8,870 nt of DNA. Origin: Rickettsiales bacterium (GTDB taxonomy: Bacteria; Pseudomonadota; Alphaproteobacteria; Rickettsiales; UBA1997). Of the stretch, positions 1 through 6,511 are shown piece by piece; the stretch's first letter is position 1; each line of letters opens with the position of its first letter. The notes beneath the pieces were generated by a model, which had not been told where the DNA came from, made no database searches, and saw only the letters and a list, made by a program, of their open reading frames with translations. The stretch lies in the NCBI GenBank assembly GCA_023262945.1, contig JALQXY010000051.1:1-8870 (forward strand). The letters are read 5' to 3'. The translations under genes and the position numbers were made by a program.

Positions 1-119
1 GATAAAAATGTAAAAAATGCAAGTCCTATACCTATAGAACTTAAGGCTTTTTGCAATTTTTAGCCAAAAAGATAAAGTCAGATTGTTTAGTTTTTATATA
101 TGCTTTTTAGGCGGGAATT
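1..119 (+). repeat. Dispersed palindromic repeat, copy A (left end cut by window)
   Basis: This is the first of three copies of a roughly 100-bp repeat. It matches copy B and the reverse complement of copy C almost base for base from the GATAAAAAT motif at position 1 through GTCAGATTGTTTAGTTTT near 77-94. It then continues, like copy C only, through TTTTTAGGCGGGAATT (about 104-119), a diverged version of the terminal repeat seen in C. The centre is a hairpin: AAGTCCTAT at 21-29 pairs with ATAGAACTT at about 34-42 with one mismatch, flanked by A-rich and T-rich arms (4-61). The left arm would lie before position 1. It lies upstream of recJ in the same orientation as copy B. No coding potential is seen. 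Confidence 0.85.
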
Positions 120-317
120 ATTATTATACCATTGCTTCATATAATATCTAGCTATAATAAAAAAGATTCGTATATCAAAAAATGCACTAGAATTTTTTTA
201 TCATAACTATCTATGTCATGATTTAATAACCTAAATCAATTTTCTATTGACGTAATTGGATTAAATTCAGAAAATCTTTTCATTAAAAAGATTAAATAGT
301 TTTAGCTTTATTTAAAG
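120..317 (+). other. A+T-rich leader region upstream of recJ
   Basis: No gene is visible here. The stretch holds two TATAAT boxes (140-145 and 153-158); the second has TTGCTT at 132-137 as a possible -35 with a short 15-bp spacer. A second possible promoter lies at 247-275. A small perfect 8-bp hairpin, AATCTTTT-CATTA-AAAAGATT, lies at 273-293, about 24 bp before the recJ start. It is G+C-poor and probably weak. Nothing resembling a tRNA or other structured RNA was seen. Confidence 0.5.
247..275 (+). promoter_or_regulatory. Possible sigma-70-type promoter for recJ
   Basis: TTGACG (247-252, five of six matches to the -35 consensus) is separated by 17 bp from GAAAAT (270-275, four of six matches to the -10 consensus). 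It would start transcription about 35 bp before the recJ ATG. Promoter-like matches are common by chance in DNA this A+T-rich, so the call is tentative; the TATAAT at 153-158 is the alternative. Confidence 0.3.
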
Positions 318-2147
318 ATGAATTCTGACATAAAATATAGTCAAAAAAATAATAACCTTAAAAATAAAAAATCTATTCTTGGTTACAAATGGAGTAAGAG
401 AGAATTTGACAACAGATTATCAAATCTTATTTTGCAAAATTATGATATCTCTCCTATAGTGGCGGATCTTCTTTCTATTCGCGATATAAATTTATCTGAA
501 ATTTCTTTATTTCTAAATCCTAAAATAAAAACATGCTTACCTGATCCATTTACTCTTGATGGCGTCAGTGAATCGGTTAGTTATATAATAAAAGCTATCA
601 AAGAGTCTAAGAAAATTACAATTTTTGCTGATTATGATGTTGATGGCGCGACTTCCGCAGCAATTCTTAAGAGATTTTTACAAAATATAGATTATCAAGC
701 AGATATATATATCCCAGATCGTATTAAAGAGGGTTATGGGCCAAACAGTAAAGCTTTAATTGATTTAAAAAATAAAGGGACTGATTTGGTTATAACGCTT
801 GACTGTGGAACTGTGTCATTTGAACCTTTGTTAAAAGCAAAAGAAGTCGGTCTTGATATTATAGTTATTGATCATCATTTAGGGGTATTAGAGAAACCTA
901 AAGCTATCGCTATAATTAATCCAAATCAAATCGGTGATCAATTTTTATATAAAAATCTATGCGCCGCAGGAATAACTTTCTTATTTGTTGTTGCTTTAAA
1001 TAAAAGATTTCGTGAAGAGGGTTTTTATAAAAAATTTCAAGAGCCAAATTTATTAGATTTATTAGATTTAGTAGCTTTGGGTACAGTATGCGATGTTATG
1101 GATCTTGTTGGTTTGAATCGTGTTTTTGTTGCTCAAGGATTAAAAATAATAAAACAAAGACAAAATCTTGGCATTAAAACAATTTGTGATTTAGCTGCTA
1201 TAGATCAAGAGCCAAATTCATATCATTTAGGATTTATCATTGGTCCAAGAATTAATGCTGGAGGACGTATTGGTAAATCAGATTTAGGTGCTCGATTATT
1301 ATCCACTAACGATGAATTTGAAGCTATGCAAATTGCTGAACAATTAGAGCAATATAATAAAGATCGCAAAGATATAGAAAATATTGCACTAAAACAAGCT
1401 ATCGAATCATTGGAAATAGAAAAAAGTAATTTTAGTAATAGTGATCCAGTTATTTTTGCCGTTTCTGATAAATGGCATCAAGGGGTTATTGGTATCATAG
1501 CTTCTCGTCTTAAAGATATTTATAATAAGCCAGTAGCGGTTATAACCATTGATAAGAAAACAAGAAAGGGCAAAGCTTCGTGTCGCTCAATTTCTGGTGT
1601 TGATTTTGGTGCACAAATAATTAATGCCAAAATGAACAATTTAATTATTGAAGGCGGGGGTCACGCTATGGCTGGAGGATTTTCTATTGATGAAAATAAA
1701 ATTAAAGATCTTCATCATTTTTTCTGTGAAAAAATGGCTAAAGATGTTGATATAATTAATAGTCAAAAAATCATGAATTATGATATTGAAATTGATATGA
1801 TGCAGGTCAATGTTGATCTTGTTAAAGATATTGATATATTAGAGCCTTTTGGAGTTGGTAATAATAGGCCAAAATTTTATTTAAAAAATGTTAGAAAAAT
1901 TAGTGCTAAAATAGTTGGTAGTGAAAGAAATCATATTAGCTGTATTTTTTGCGGTAATGATGGTATTGTTAATAACAAACAAATTCAGGTTATATTATTT
2001 CGCGGCGTTGGAACTGATCTTGAATCAGTACTGTTGGCTGAGAAATATAATAAAAAAATGAACCTAATAGGCACTCTTAGTATTAATAGTTGGATGGGAG
2101 TTGAGAAAGTGCAAATGATTCTTGAAGATATCGATTTAGAAAAATGA
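318..2147 (+). CDS. recJ: Single-stranded-DNA-specific exonuclease RecJ
   Basis: RecJ is a DHH-superfamily nuclease that degrades single-stranded DNA 5' to 3' in RecF-pathway recombination, mismatch repair and stalled-fork processing. The 609-residue protein is close to the usual length. The catalytic motifs appear in order: DYDVDG (105-110), the Asp of LDCG (162), DHH (185-187) and GTVCDVMDL (255-263). The GPRINAGGRIG motif (309-319) follows, then the DHHA1 domain with GGGHAMAGGF (446-455), and LEPFGVGN (508-515) in the C-terminal OB-fold region. All metal-binding residues that can be checked are present, so it should be active. The ATG start leaves about 20 residues before the conserved GYKW segment, normal for the family. 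There is no clear Shine-Dalgarno sequence. It is alone on its strand and converges on ispDF; repeat copy B begins 1-3 bp after its stop. Confidence 0.97.
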   Translation: MNSDIKYSQKNNNLKNKKSILGYKWSKREFDNRLSNLILQNYDISPIVADLLSIRDINLSEISLFLNPKIKTCLPDPFTLDGVSESVSYIIKAIKESKKITIFADYDVDGATSAAILKRFLQNIDYQADIYIPDRIKEGYGPNSKALIDLKNKGTDLVITLDCGTVSFEPLLKAKEVGLDIIVIDHHLGVLEKPKAIAIINPNQIGDQFLYKNLCAAGITFLFVVALNKRFREEGFYKKFQEPNLLDLLDLVALGTVCDVMDLVGLNRVFVAQGLKIIKQRQNLGIKTICDLAAIDQEPNSYHLGFIIGPRINAGGRIGKSDLGARLLSTNDEFEAMQIAEQLEQYNKDRKDIENIALKQAIESLEIEKSNFSNSDPVIFAVSDKWHQGVIGIIASRLKDIYNKPVAVITIDKKTRKGKASCRSISGVDFGAQIINAKMNNLIIEGGGHAMAGGFSIDENKIKDLHHFFCEKMAKDVDIINSQKIMNYDIEIDMMQVNVDLVKDIDILEPFGVGNNRPKFYLKNVRKISAKIVGSERNHISCIFCGNDGIVNNKQIQVILFRGVGTDLESVLLAEKYNKKMNLIGTLSINSWMGVEKVQMILEDIDLEK

Positions 2148-2148
2148 T

Positions 2149-2296
2149 TTATACCAATTCCCATCCAAAAATGAACAATGTGATAAAATATTTCGAGATA
2201 AAAATTGTAAAAAATGCAAGCCCTAGACCTATAAGACTTAAGGCTTTTTACAATTTTTAGCTAAAAAGATAAAGTCAGATTGTTTAGTTTTTATAT
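2149..2296 (+). repeat. Dispersed palindromic repeat, copy B (right end missing)
   Basis: Copy B begins with TTATACCAATTCCCA (2149-2163), the same 15 bases found at the outer end of copy C, so in element orientation the two form a terminal inverted repeat. The shared core runs from GAGATAAAAATTG (about 2195) to GTTTAGTTTTTATAT (2296). After that, similarity to copies A and C stops, so the right terminal repeat has been lost. The left arm segment GAACAATGTGA (about 2173-2183) resembles the reverse complement of TCAGATTGTTTA in the right arm, which makes the whole element an imperfect palindrome. It fills most of the 230-bp gap between the convergent recJ and ispDF genes. No open reading frame of note is seen. 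Confidence 0.85.
2200..2258. terminator. Candidate bidirectional terminator hairpin in repeat copy B
   Basis: AAAAATTGTAAAAA (2200-2213) is perfectly complementary to TTTTTACAATTTTT (2245-2258), giving a 14-bp stem topped by an imperfect inner stem around 2217-2243. A-rich and T-rich arms make it terminator-like in both directions, as expected between the convergent recJ and ispDF genes. The stem is G+C-poor, so its strength is uncertain. Confidence 0.45.
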
Positions 2297-2377
2297 TAGA
2301 GTTAAATTCAAAACCATTAATATAAAATACTAAATATAAAATAAACTGAGTAAGGAATTTTGATATTTTTTAAAGAA

Positions 2378-3604
2378 TTACTTATCATGTAATAATTTAT
2401 CAACGCTGGCAATAGCCTGACATGCAATAGCTTCATTTCTACCTAAAAATCCAAGATTTTCAGTAGTGGTAGCTTTTATGTTTATTCTGTGTTTTTCTAT
2501 GTTAAGAGTTTTGCTTAAAGCATCTTTCATTGCTTCTTTATAAGGCGATATTTTTGGTTCTTGGCAAATTATGGTTGCATCTATATTATTGATATGGATT
2601 GATTTTTTATTTATTAAATCAGCAATTATTTTTAACATTTCAAGAGAGTTAGCATCATGCCATTTTTTATCATTGTCAGGAAAGTGATCTCCTATATCGC
2701 CCTCTCCGATGGCTCCAAGTAAGGCATCTATTATAGCATGTATCAATACATCTCCATCTGAATGAGCTATTATTTCTTGATGAAATTCTATATCAACCCC
2801 TCCTAGACGAATTTTATTGTCAATTTTGTTGCTTTTTTGTAATTTATGCAAATCAAATCCAGTTCCACAGCAAGACTCGTATTTTTTTATTTGAGCAGTT
2901 GTTTGTTTGGATAGTGATTCTGCTAGATTTTTAGCTCTTTCATAATCTTCGGCAGTTGTGATTTTAAAATTATTTTGTGATCCAGGTACGATAGCAACCG
3001 GAATTCCAGCATATTCATTAATTGAAGAATCGTCAGTGAAAGATAGGCTTTGAAATGCTTTATGTGAATTTAAGATGTCTTCAAATATAAAGCCTTGCGG
3101 AGTTTGCGCTCTCCATAGATCTTGGCGTTCTAAAGTCCATTCAATTTGATCTTCTGATATTTTTTTAATTGTGTCCTCAATTGCAACCGCAGGTATAACG
3201 GCAGGATGGGTTTTTAATTTTTCAATAATGCCATTAATAATTTTTTTAGAAGTAAATGGACGTACCGCATCATGAATTAATACAATATCTGGCCTATGCT
3301 CCTTGTTAAGATGGGTCAATCCGTTAAGAATTGATTTTTGTCTTGTGTTACCACCGTAAACAGGATCTAAAATATCAATCCCTTTTATCGCTTCATTGTA
3401 AAGATCGATATCTTGTGGATTTATTATACATAAAATATCATCTATTTGAGGGTTATCAAGAAAATTAAGAATGGTATAGCGCAGAATCGAAATATCATTT
3501 ATTTTTAAATATTGTTTGGGAATTCCTTCTCCATTTTTAAGTCTAGTTCCTCTTCCACAGGCTGGTATAAGAGCGATTATTTTTGGTTTTTTAGCTTTAT
3601 TCAT
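2378..3604 (-). CDS. ispDF: Bifunctional IspD-IspF enzyme of the MEP isoprenoid pathway
   Basis: This fusion makes isoprenoid precursors. The IspD half couples MEP to CTP (2-C-methyl-D-erythritol 4-phosphate cytidylyltransferase) and the IspF half makes MEcPP (2,4-cyclodiphosphate synthase). Numbering from the ATG at 3604 (408 residues), IspD shows PACGRGTRL (14-22), PKQYL (29-33), HDAVRPF (111-117) and TPQGF (168-172). IspF starts near 245, with zinc ligands D251, H253 and H289, HSDGDV (281-286), FPDND (308-312) and TTTENLGF (379-386). Such fusions are typical of Alphaproteobacteria. An in-frame TTG at 3619 would add five residues, but the ATG is preferred: AGGA lies 8 bp before it, and it overlaps the ccmA stop by 8 bp, a common translational-coupling arrangement. 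The PACGRG cysteine replaces a more usual alanine. Confidence 0.96.
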   Translation of the reverse strand: MNKAKKPKIIALIPACGRGTRLKNGEGIPKQYLKINDISILRYTILNFLDNPQIDDILCIINPQDIDLYNEAIKGIDILDPVYGGNTRQKSILNGLTHLNKEHRPDIVLIHDAVRPFTSKKIINGIIEKLKTHPAVIPAVAIEDTIKKISEDQIEWTLERQDLWRAQTPQGFIFEDILNSHKAFQSLSFTDDSSINEYAGIPVAIVPGSQNNFKITTAEDYERAKNLAESLSKQTTAQIKKYESCCGTGFDLHKLQKSNKIDNKIRLGGVDIEFHQEIIAHSDGDVLIHAIIDALLGAIGEGDIGDHFPDNDKKWHDANSLEMLKIIADLINKKSIHINNIDATIICQEPKISPYKEAMKDALSKTLNIEKHRINIKATTTENLGFLGRNEAIACQAIASVDKLLHDK

Positions 3605-4211
3605 CTGAAAAATCCTCAATGTTAATTTTTGGTCCTAACTCGTCTAATAAATTATTGTGACAAGTTAAGATTACTATGCCATTTTCTTTAATCCGAGTTT
3701 TTATTAATCCCAGTAACTTTTGCTGACAATCTTTATCAAGATTAACCATTGGTTCATCAAGAATCCAGATTGTTGAAGGGCAAGCCAAAAGTTTAGCAAG
3801 CATTACTTTTTTTTGCCAACCAGCAGAAAGATTTTTAATTTTATAATTTTTTATCTTTTTAAGATCAAAAAAATTAAGAGCTGATAACAATGCAGGTTCG
3901 CTATCATATATCTGGGTAAAAAAATGAAGGTTTTGCAGAATGGTAAGATTTTGATTTAAAAAATTTTTATGACCAATAAATTGTAGGTCACCAGTAAAAT
4001 CATCACGAAAATTATTAATATCTTCATTTCCCCATAATATTTTACCAGAACTTGCTTTGCAAATTCCAGCAATAATTTTAAGAAGAGTTGTTTTTCCAGA
4101 TCCGTTTTTGCCTTTAATAATTAGAGCCGAAGAAGTGCTAATAGAGAATCCTAAATTTTTAAAAATGGTTTTATTATTTTTAATTAAGGTTAAATTATCT
4201 ATTGTAAGCAT
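3597..4211 (-). CDS. ccmA: Haem exporter ATP-binding protein CcmA (cytochrome c biogenesis)
   Basis: CcmA is the ATPase of the CcmAB(C) transporter of System I cytochrome c maturation, acting at the inner face of the cytoplasmic membrane to release haem-loaded CcmE. The 204-residue protein is a single ABC domain of the expected CcmA length. It has Walker A GKNGSGKT (34-41), signature LSAGW (128-132), Walker B IWILDEP (148-154) and the switch histidine H185. The FIGHKNFLNQNLT segment (78-90) matches the GH...LT block that separates CcmA from generic ABC ATPases. The signature has Trp where Gln is commoner. No ccmB is next to it; its partner here is ispDF, whose start it overlaps. The ATG start has no clear Shine-Dalgarno sequence. 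A generic ABC ATPase is possible but less likely. Confidence 0.88.
   Translation of the reverse strand: MLTIDNLTLIKNNKTIFKNLGFSISTSSALIIKGKNGSGKTTLLKIIAGICKASSGKILWGNEDINNFRDDFTGDLQFIGHKNFLNQNLTILQNLHFFTQIYDSEPALLSALNFFDLKKIKNYKIKNLSAGWQKKVMLAKLLACPSTIWILDEPMVNLDKDCQQKLLGLIKTRIKENGIVILTCHNNLLDELGPKINIEDFSDE
3613..3616 (-). promoter_or_regulatory. Shine-Dalgarno AGGA deciding the ispDF start
   Basis: On the minus strand, AGGA lies within the last codons of ccmA, 8 bp before the ATG at 3604. It favours that ATG over the in-frame TTG at 3619, which has no ribosome binding site. It is the clearest Shine-Dalgarno sequence in the window. Confidence 0.6.
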
Positions 4212-4322
4212 TAAAAGTTATTATTAATGTAAAAGTAATATTTTTAAATTTATCTCTGTTTAAACTCTAACTCTAGAATTAATTGATCAAATGCTAATAA
4301 ATTTGATAAAAAATTATAAATT
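4212..4322. promoter_or_regulatory. Divergent promoter region between ccmA and the esterase
   Basis: This 111-bp, very A+T-rich gap must hold promoters for both divergent units. On the plus strand TTGATC (4283-4288) followed after 16 bp by GATAAA (4305-4310) is a weak candidate for the esterase-proS unit. The TTGATC is part of a small perfect palindrome, TTGATCAA (4283-4290), which could be an operator but is short enough to be chance. No convincing minus-strand promoter could be picked out. Confidence 0.35.
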
Positions 4323-4976
4323 ATGAATGAGCTCAAATATTACAAAGATTTTACTACAAACAATCCACAAAATCTAGTAGTTTTTTTGCATGGATATGGA
4401 TCTAATGGAGAAAATTTAATTAGCTTGTCTAACGATTTTAAATCTGCTATTTTGCAAGCAAATTTTATTTCGCCAAATGCTGTAGAAGATTGGGAAGGCG
4501 GTTTTCCAAATTGCTATCAATGGTTTTCGCTATATAACTATAATGGTAATGCAAAACCGTTTGACGAAGTTGCTAAAAATATAAAGCAATCAAATAAAAA
4601 ATTAACAGATTTTATTGATGATCAATTAAATCAATTTAATTTAACTGAAGAAAATTTGATTTTAATTGGCTTTTCGCAAGGAGCTATGATGGCCATATAT
4701 AACTCTTTAACAAGAAAGAAAAAAGTAAAAGCGGTTATTGCTTATTCTGGACGAGTTATTTTGCCGCAATTAGCGGGCGATCTTATATCTTCAAGGCCAG
4801 AAATATGTCTTATTCACGGCAGAAATGATTCAGTTGTGCCATTTTCTCATTTTATCGATGGTCAGAAAATATTAAAAGAAAATAATATATCTTTTAAAGC
4901 TCATGATATTGATAATCTTGATCATTCAATAAATTTGCTCGGTATCAAGTATGCCATACAATTTTTAAACAAATAA
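4323..4976 (+). CDS. Serine hydrolase of the phospholipase/carboxylesterase family
   Basis: This is a cytoplasmic alpha/beta hydrolase of the carboxylesterase/acyl-thioesterase type (COG0400-like, as in YpfH and carboxylesterase 2 proteins). At 217 residues it has the normal size. HGYGSNG (23-29) forms the oxyanion-hole strand-loop and GFSQG (116-120) is the nucleophile elbow with S118. D169 in HGRNDSVVP and H201 in LDHSIN complete the catalytic triad. No signal peptide or membrane segment is visible. Substrates for this family are short-chain esters, lysophospholipids or acyl thioesters; which one applies here cannot be told. proS starts 3 bp after its stop, so the two are very likely co-transcribed, though no functional link is evident. 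The ATG start sits in an A+T-rich leader without a Shine-Dalgarno sequence. Confidence 0.9.
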   Translation: MNELKYYKDFTTNNPQNLVVFLHGYGSNGENLISLSNDFKSAILQANFISPNAVEDWEGGFPNCYQWFSLYNYNGNAKPFDEVAKNIKQSNKKLTDFIDDQLNQFNLTEENLILIGFSQGAMMAIYNSLTRKKKVKAVIAYSGRVILPQLAGDLISSRPEICLIHGRNDSVVPFSHFIDGQKILKENNISFKAHDIDNLDHSINLLGIKYAIQFLNK

Positions 4977-4979
4977 GAT

Positions 4980-6257
4980 ATGTTTTTATCAAAATATTTT
5001 TTACCAACTCTTAAAGATAATCCTATTGATGCTAAAATTACCTCTCATCAGTTGATGATTCGTGCGGGTATGATTCGTCAAACTGCTTCCGGTATATATA
5101 GCTGGCTACCGCTTGGTTTAAAGGTTTTGCAAAAAGTAGAAAATATTATTCGCAACGAGATGAACAAAATTGGCGCTTTAGAGATATTGATGCCAACAAT
5201 TCAGCCTGCGGAATTATGGCAAGAATCTGGAAGATATAATGATTACGGCAAGGAAATGCTTCGTATAAAAGATCGTCATAATAGAGATTTATTATATGGA
5301 CCAACTCATGAAGAAGTTGTTACTGATATTTTTCGCAAAAATATAAAATCTTACAAAGATTTACCAAAAAATCTTTATCAAATACATTGGAAATTTCGTG
5401 ATGAAATTCGTCCAAGATTTGGTTTAATGCGTGGTCGTGAATTTCTTATGAAGGATTGCTATTCTTTTGATATAGATGCAAATCACGCTAAAAAGACTTA
5501 TCAATTAATGTACGAAACTTATTTTAAAATATTTCGTAAATTGGGTCTTAATGCTATTGCCTTAAAAGCTGATACTGGCCCTATTGGAGGTGATTTATCT
5601 CATGAATTTCATATTTTAGCTGATACAGGTGAAAGCGCTATTTATTACGATAAAAAACTGGATAAAATCATGGAAAATGATAATTTTACATTAGATGACG
5701 TAAATAACATTTATGCCATGGCTGATGAATTACATGATGATAAAAAATGTCCAGTTTCTTTGCAGGACTTAGTTGTTAAAAGAGGAATTGAGGTGGGTCA
5801 TATATTTAATTTTGGTGAAAAATATTCAAAATCTATGAATGCTAATTTGCTAGGTCCAGATGGTAAAGAATTTTATCCAAATATGGGTTCCTATGGAATT
5901 GGGGTATCTCGTATTGTTGCCGCTGCAATTGAGGCCAATCATGATGAAAAAGGTATAATATGGCCAAGAGAGATTACTCCTTTTGATGCTATAATTATCA
6001 ATATTCGTCCAGGTGATGAAGATTGTGATAAATTATGCTTACAAATTCAAAAAAAATTATCAGAAAATGGTCAAGAGGTTATAATTGATGACACTAAAAA
6101 TAACACTGGAGAAAAGTTTGCCAATGCTGATTTAATAGGAATATCAGAACAAATAATTGTTGGACCCAAATTATTTGCTCAAGGTAAATTTGAAATTATA
6201 AGTAGACGTAGCGGTAATAAATATGAAGAATCTATAAGTCAGATTTTTTGTTCTTAA
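4980..6257 (+). CDS. proS: Prolyl-tRNA synthetase, short alphaproteobacterial type
   Basis: ProS charges tRNA(Pro) with proline in the cytoplasm and is essential. The 425-residue protein has class II signatures. Motif 1 lies around RAGMIRQTASGIYSWLPLG (28-46), followed by GPTHEE (107-112). Motif 2 is FRDEIRPRFG (139-148), and motif 3 is GSYGIGVSRIVAA (303-315) with the conserved Arg311. The C-terminal anticodon-binding domain runs from about 333 to the end. Only a short linker (about 220-260) lies where bacterial-type enzymes carry the roughly 180-residue editing domain; such insertion-less ProS is usual in Alphaproteobacteria, where separate proteins can clear Ala-tRNA(Pro). It sits 3 bp behind the esterase. 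Its last 26 bp overlap the 3' end of the SemiSWEET gene on the other strand. Confidence 0.97.
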   Translation: MFLSKYFLPTLKDNPIDAKITSHQLMIRAGMIRQTASGIYSWLPLGLKVLQKVENIIRNEMNKIGALEILMPTIQPAELWQESGRYNDYGKEMLRIKDRHNRDLLYGPTHEEVVTDIFRKNIKSYKDLPKNLYQIHWKFRDEIRPRFGLMRGREFLMKDCYSFDIDANHAKKTYQLMYETYFKIFRKLGLNAIALKADTGPIGGDLSHEFHILADTGESAIYYDKKLDKIMENDNFTLDDVNNIYAMADELHDDKKCPVSLQDLVVKRGIEVGHIFNFGEKYSKSMNANLLGPDGKEFYPNMGSYGIGVSRIVAAAIEANHDEKGIIWPREITPFDAIIINIRPGDEDCDKLCLQIQKKLSENGQEVIIDDTKNNTGEKFANADLIGISEQIIVGPKLFAQGKFEIISRRSGNKYEESISQIFCS

Positions 6258-6504
6258 CAATATCAGCTAATTTAATATACCAAGTTATCATAGCCAAGGG
6301 CAGGGTGATTATATTAGCTAAAATAATAGCAAAATTCTCGATAAGAATTCCATAAATCAGCCAAAAACTTACTCCAGTTACAAAAAAACTATACATACCT
6401 ATAGAAATACCATCGGTGTTTTTAGTTTTTATTGATAAAATAGCCTGCGGTAAAAAGCTTAAAGTTGTTAAAATTCCCGCTAAATATCCTATTATTTCTA
6501 TCAT
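6232..6504 (-). CDS. SemiSWEET-family sugar transporter (PQ-loop, 3 TM)
   Basis: This 90-residue membrane protein is the size of a bacterial SemiSWEET, half of a eukaryotic SWEET transporter, which works as a dimer to move sugars across the cytoplasmic membrane. Three hydrophobic helices are visible at about 4-22, 35-53 and 57-77. The diagnostic PQ pair is at P19-Q20 in TTLSFLPQ, followed by KTKNTDGIS (26-34). W48 in FWLIYGIL and N64 in ILANIIT occupy the positions known in this family to line the sugar site. The C-terminus is charged (KNKKSDL). It starts 7 bp after the priA stop and is probably co-transcribed with it. Its stop lies inside the end of proS on the opposite strand. The substrate cannot be told from sequence. 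Confidence 0.9.
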   Translation of the reverse strand: MIEIIGYLAGILTTLSFLPQAILSIKTKNTDGISIGMYSFFVTGVSFWLIYGILIENFAIILANIITLPLAMITWYIKLADIVKNKKSDL

Positions 6505-6511
6505 TTTTTAG

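Noticed and set aside
273..293. Small hairpin before recJ as a riboswitch or attenuator
   Set aside because: It is only 8 bp, nearly all A/T, with no following T-run or conserved RNA motif; it is likely chance in this composition.
3605..3619. TTG at 3619 as the ispDF start
   Set aside because: The ATG at 3604 has AGGA 8 bp upstream and leaves a normal IspD N-terminus; the TTG has no ribosome binding site and adds only five residues.
5637..5760. Damaged ProS that has lost its editing domain
   Set aside because: Short ProS without the insertion is normal in Alphaproteobacteria, and the catalytic motifs and frame are intact.
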